A stretch of 64,000 nucleotides of DNA from contig ML996693.1 of NCBI GenBank assembly GCA_010356995.1, forward strand, positions 124,001 to 188,000, written 5' to 3'. The notes below the pieces were generated by a model, which saw nothing but the letters and a program-made list of their open reading frames with translations, did no database searches and had not been told where the DNA came from. A program made the translations under genes and the position numbers. This document shows, piece after piece, positions 61,515 through 64,000 of this stretch (positions are counted from its first letter, which is position 1; every line of letters begins with the position of its first letter). This stretch comes from Trichodelitschia bisporula (taxonomy: Eukaryota; Ascomycota; Dothideomycetes; Phaeotrichales; Phaeotrichaceae).

Positions 61515-64000
61515 ATGAAGTTTGGCCACAATCTCTCCCGAAACCAGGTCCCCGAGTGGGCCGCAGCATATATCGACTATAAGGGTCTGAAGAAGCTGAT
61601 TAAGGCCGCGCAGCGTGAAGAGCGCGATGGTGGCCAAGGAGACGCCGATCTCGCTGGTATAACGTCCTCACTTTGATAGCCCCGGGACAAGCTGCTAACC
61701 CAGGCCAGAGTTCTTCTACACCCTCGACCGCAACCTTGAGACCGTAGATGGCTTCTACAACAAGAAATATGCCGAATTTGCCCGCCGCCTGCGTCTGCTG
61801 CAGGAGCGCTTCGGCCGCTCCATTCACGCCGCAGGAGCAGCACACAAGAACCCCCTCGAAGGTATTGACGAAGACGAAGTGGAAGACCTGATGGGCGCGC
61901 TGCTAGAGCTACGCGCCCAGCTGCGCAAGCTACAATGGTACGGCGAGGTCAATCGCCGCGGCTTCATCAAGATCACCAAGAAGCTAGACAAGAAGGTTGC
62001 GCGCCGAGCGGCGACGCAGCAGCGCTACCTAGCCTCGCGAGTGGACCCAAAACCCTTTGCCACCAATTTCCGCCTCTCGCAGGATATGCGCGCCGTCAAT
62101 GACTGGCTGTCGGCGCTGGGTGAGGCAAAGCTCCGCGACGATGCGAGCTCGACGCACTCGTCTGCCTCGCTTAGGCACGCCACGTCCCGCACTATGCTTA
62201 AGCTGCCCGAGGAGCTGCTCGACAAGCTGGAGGCGGCGGTGCGAAAGGATGAATCCGCTGTGCTTACCGAGCAGCTGCTCGAGTCCGCTCGCTTCGACGA
62301 TCACAGCGCGCCTGGCTTCCAGAAACTCCTCCTAAACCTCCTCCAGCGCGCCATCACCCACCGTGCGCGCGCCTGTCTTACAACTCTCCTGCCCCACATA
62401 CACTCCCTCGACGAGGCGGATGACTTTCACAAGCGCAACTGCATCCACCGCCTCGTCATCTCCGTTGGCCGCGCAAAGGCCGCCGAGCCGCAAATCGAAG
62501 CACAGAGCCAGCCCAAGTTCCTCGAACCGCAGTTTCTCGTCCCCGCTGCGCACCCGGTGCGCGGCCCGCCGCCTTGTCGCAAGACCGAGGCCGAGGCTGT
62601 CGAGCTGCTTTCCGAGAACGACGAATCGGTGCAGTTTCTGGTATTCGTGCTCGATGCGCTGCCAGAAGGCTTGCGCTCTGCATTGTCGAGCCGCGACAAC
62701 TACGGCCGCTTGCCGCTGCATTATGCTGCGCAATACGGCTTTGTCGCTGTTTGTGAGATACTGATCCAGCGCATGCAGGCATGGGGCATGTTCGATGTGA
62801 GCAACGGAATCGATTCGCCCGAGTGGCAGGACGCAGAGGGGTTGGCGCCGCTGCATCTCAGCGTTATCAACGAGCACCCCCTAACCACGAAGGTGCTACT
62901 CGAAGCAGAAAAGGGGCGCGGGAGCGCGGACTCGCGCGCGCAAGTCCGCAAGAGCGTATCCAAGTCCGGCGCCGTGCTCGCACTGGCGACGCAGAAGAAC
63001 TCAGTGGCCATTGTGCGGCTGCTCGTAGACGCGGGCGTGGACGTCAATTACCAGAACGAGCAGGGCGAGACGGCGCTGCATGTAGCCGCGCGCTTCGGAC
63101 TCGTCGAGTGTGCGCGAGCGATTCTTGAGGTTGAGGGGCAAAGGGTTGAGATTGACTGCCCGGAGCGCACGTTTGCGTGGACGCCGCTGTTCATCGCGTG
63201 TGTGGACGGCCATTTGCCCTTCGTCGAGCTGCTCATCGGTGCGGGCGCGGATCTCGTGCGCCTGGACTCGTCGGGCTGGACGGCGAAGGAGCACGCCGCG
63301 TTGCGCGGGCATATGGCCATCGTCGAGCGCCTCGCGCAACTCACGCCTGCCACCGTCACGCAGCCCCCTGAGGTCGCGCCGCTGGTTGCTCCTGGGCCGA
63401 ATGTGGCGTCGCTTGAAGACCGGCGGTCGAATACGCTGGCCAAGGAGGGCGCTATGCGCGTCCCTGAGCCGGTGAAGACGTTCGGGCATCGGTATCTGAC
63501 GAAGGATACGATGGTGCTGGTCAGCTTGGGCAGCATGGATGTGCGCAAGGGGATTGAGCCCGTGCGCCTGGATGCGATTCCCCTGGCCGATGCGCATGCC
63601 ACGCAGCTTGATACCGCGCTGTCGATTGTGGTATCCGCGCAAGGGGCGACGGGCGAGCCGACGGTGGTGGATTTACCGGTGCAGGAGAATATTAGCACGG
63701 ATCCGATTACGTTTATGACGCTGGATCCGGAGAGGGTTAAGCTGTTGTTTGATATTGTCCCGACGTATGCTGGGAGCAAGGATCGGATTGTTGGGCGCGG
63801 GGTTGCATTGCTTAGCAGCGTGAAGCCGAGTATTGGGAGCAAGCGGATTTGCCTGCAGGGCGATGTTAGCGTCCCGATTGTCGCGGCCACGACGCTGGAC
63901 GTAATTGGGTCGGTACACTTCAACTTCCTGATCATCACGCCGTTTTCCCACCCCAACATGGCAATTACAGAGCAGCACACGTACTGGAAGAGCATGGCGT
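61515..64000 (+). CDS. PHO81/NUC-2-like SPX-ankyrin phosphate-sensing CDK inhibitor, 5' part
   Basis: Exon 1 (61515-61656) and exon 2 (61709 to the window end) are joined by a 52-nt intron (GTATAA, GCTAAC, CAG); the frame is open to base 64000, about 811 residues. The SPX domain starts MKFGHNLSRNQVPEW and continues with DYKGLKKLIK and YNKKYAEFARRL, the last part being WYGEVNRRGFIKITKKLDKK, whose Lys cluster binds inositol pyrophosphates. Five ankyrin-type repeats lie at about residues 375-590 (GRLPLHYAAQYG, GLAPLHLSV, GETALHVAARFG, WTPLFIACVDG, GWTAKEHAALRG). The following region leads towards the GDPD-like domain, which lies beyond the edge. In the PHO/NUC pathway this protein inhibits the Pho80-Pho85 (PREG-PGOV) kinase when phosphate is low. 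Confidence 0.93.

Noticed and set aside
1-64000. Transposons, LTR elements, viral relics, CRISPR arrays, secondary-metabolite backbone genes
   Set aside because: No reverse transcriptase, integrase, transposase, capsid, PKS or NRPS motifs were seen in any frame, no long terminal repeats were recognised, and CRISPR is not expected in a fungal nuclear genome.

Overview
The window is nuclear DNA of a filamentous ascomycete (Pezizomycotina; the class is not settled). The evidence is short GT-AG introns (mostly 42-65 nt) with CTAAC/CTGAC-like branch sites, a GCN4/CpcA-type bZIP, an SPX-ankyrin PHO81/NUC-2 homologue, fungal CAZyme families and an intron-bearing tRNA gene. About half is protein coding. 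I recognise no retroelement, DNA transposon or viral remnant. Introns were inferred from splice consensus plus reading-frame and family continuity. In every multi-exon model given as complete the exon lengths sum to a multiple of three.

Layout. 1-1043: 3' end of a CSC1/OSCA-type channel. 1.3-4.1 kb: a minus-strand tandem array of ricin-B-type lectin genes (three intact, one relic), each intact gene preceded by an array of CAGCTGAA motifs; a fourth intact copy lies at 11.3 kb on the plus strand with a related upstream region. 4.8-11 kb: a tubby-like protein, a small protein and long non-coding stretches. 12.2-25.9 kb: dienelactone hydrolase-like enzyme, HotDog thioesterase, the meiotic gene msh5 (15 exons), a DHA1 MFS transporter and a DDT-WHIM-PHD chromatin factor. 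26.7-42 kb: secreted enzymes (GH35 beta-galactosidase, CE5 cutinase, SURNod19-like protein, type-B carboxylesterase) with a CpcA/GCN4-like bZIP among them. 45-55.5 kb: a membrane protein with a cytoplasmic SH3 domain, a large pentatricopeptide-repeat protein and a UBA-domain protein. 55.9-58 kb: tRNA-Met(CAU) with an intron, then a tandem triplication of an unrecognised gene. 58.7-64 kb: a CE4 deacetylase with three CBM18 chitin-binding modules and the 5' part of a PHO81/NUC-2 homologue cut by the window edge.

How the parts fit. The genes are not a classical biosynthetic cluster. Housekeeping and regulatory genes (msh5, DDT-PHD, cpcA-like, PPR, PHO81) alternate with secreted polysaccharide- and cutin-active enzymes, which fits a plant-associated or litter-decaying life. 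The signal-peptide-free lectin family looks like an accessory, possibly defensive, set with a common promoter design.

The least explained signals are: the lectin family with its shared CAGCTGAA promoter arrays; a dispersed 100-160 nt repeat found five times, always in sense orientation downstream of a gene; the triplicated unknown gene; and the cpcA-like reading frame that opens directly behind an in-frame TAG.
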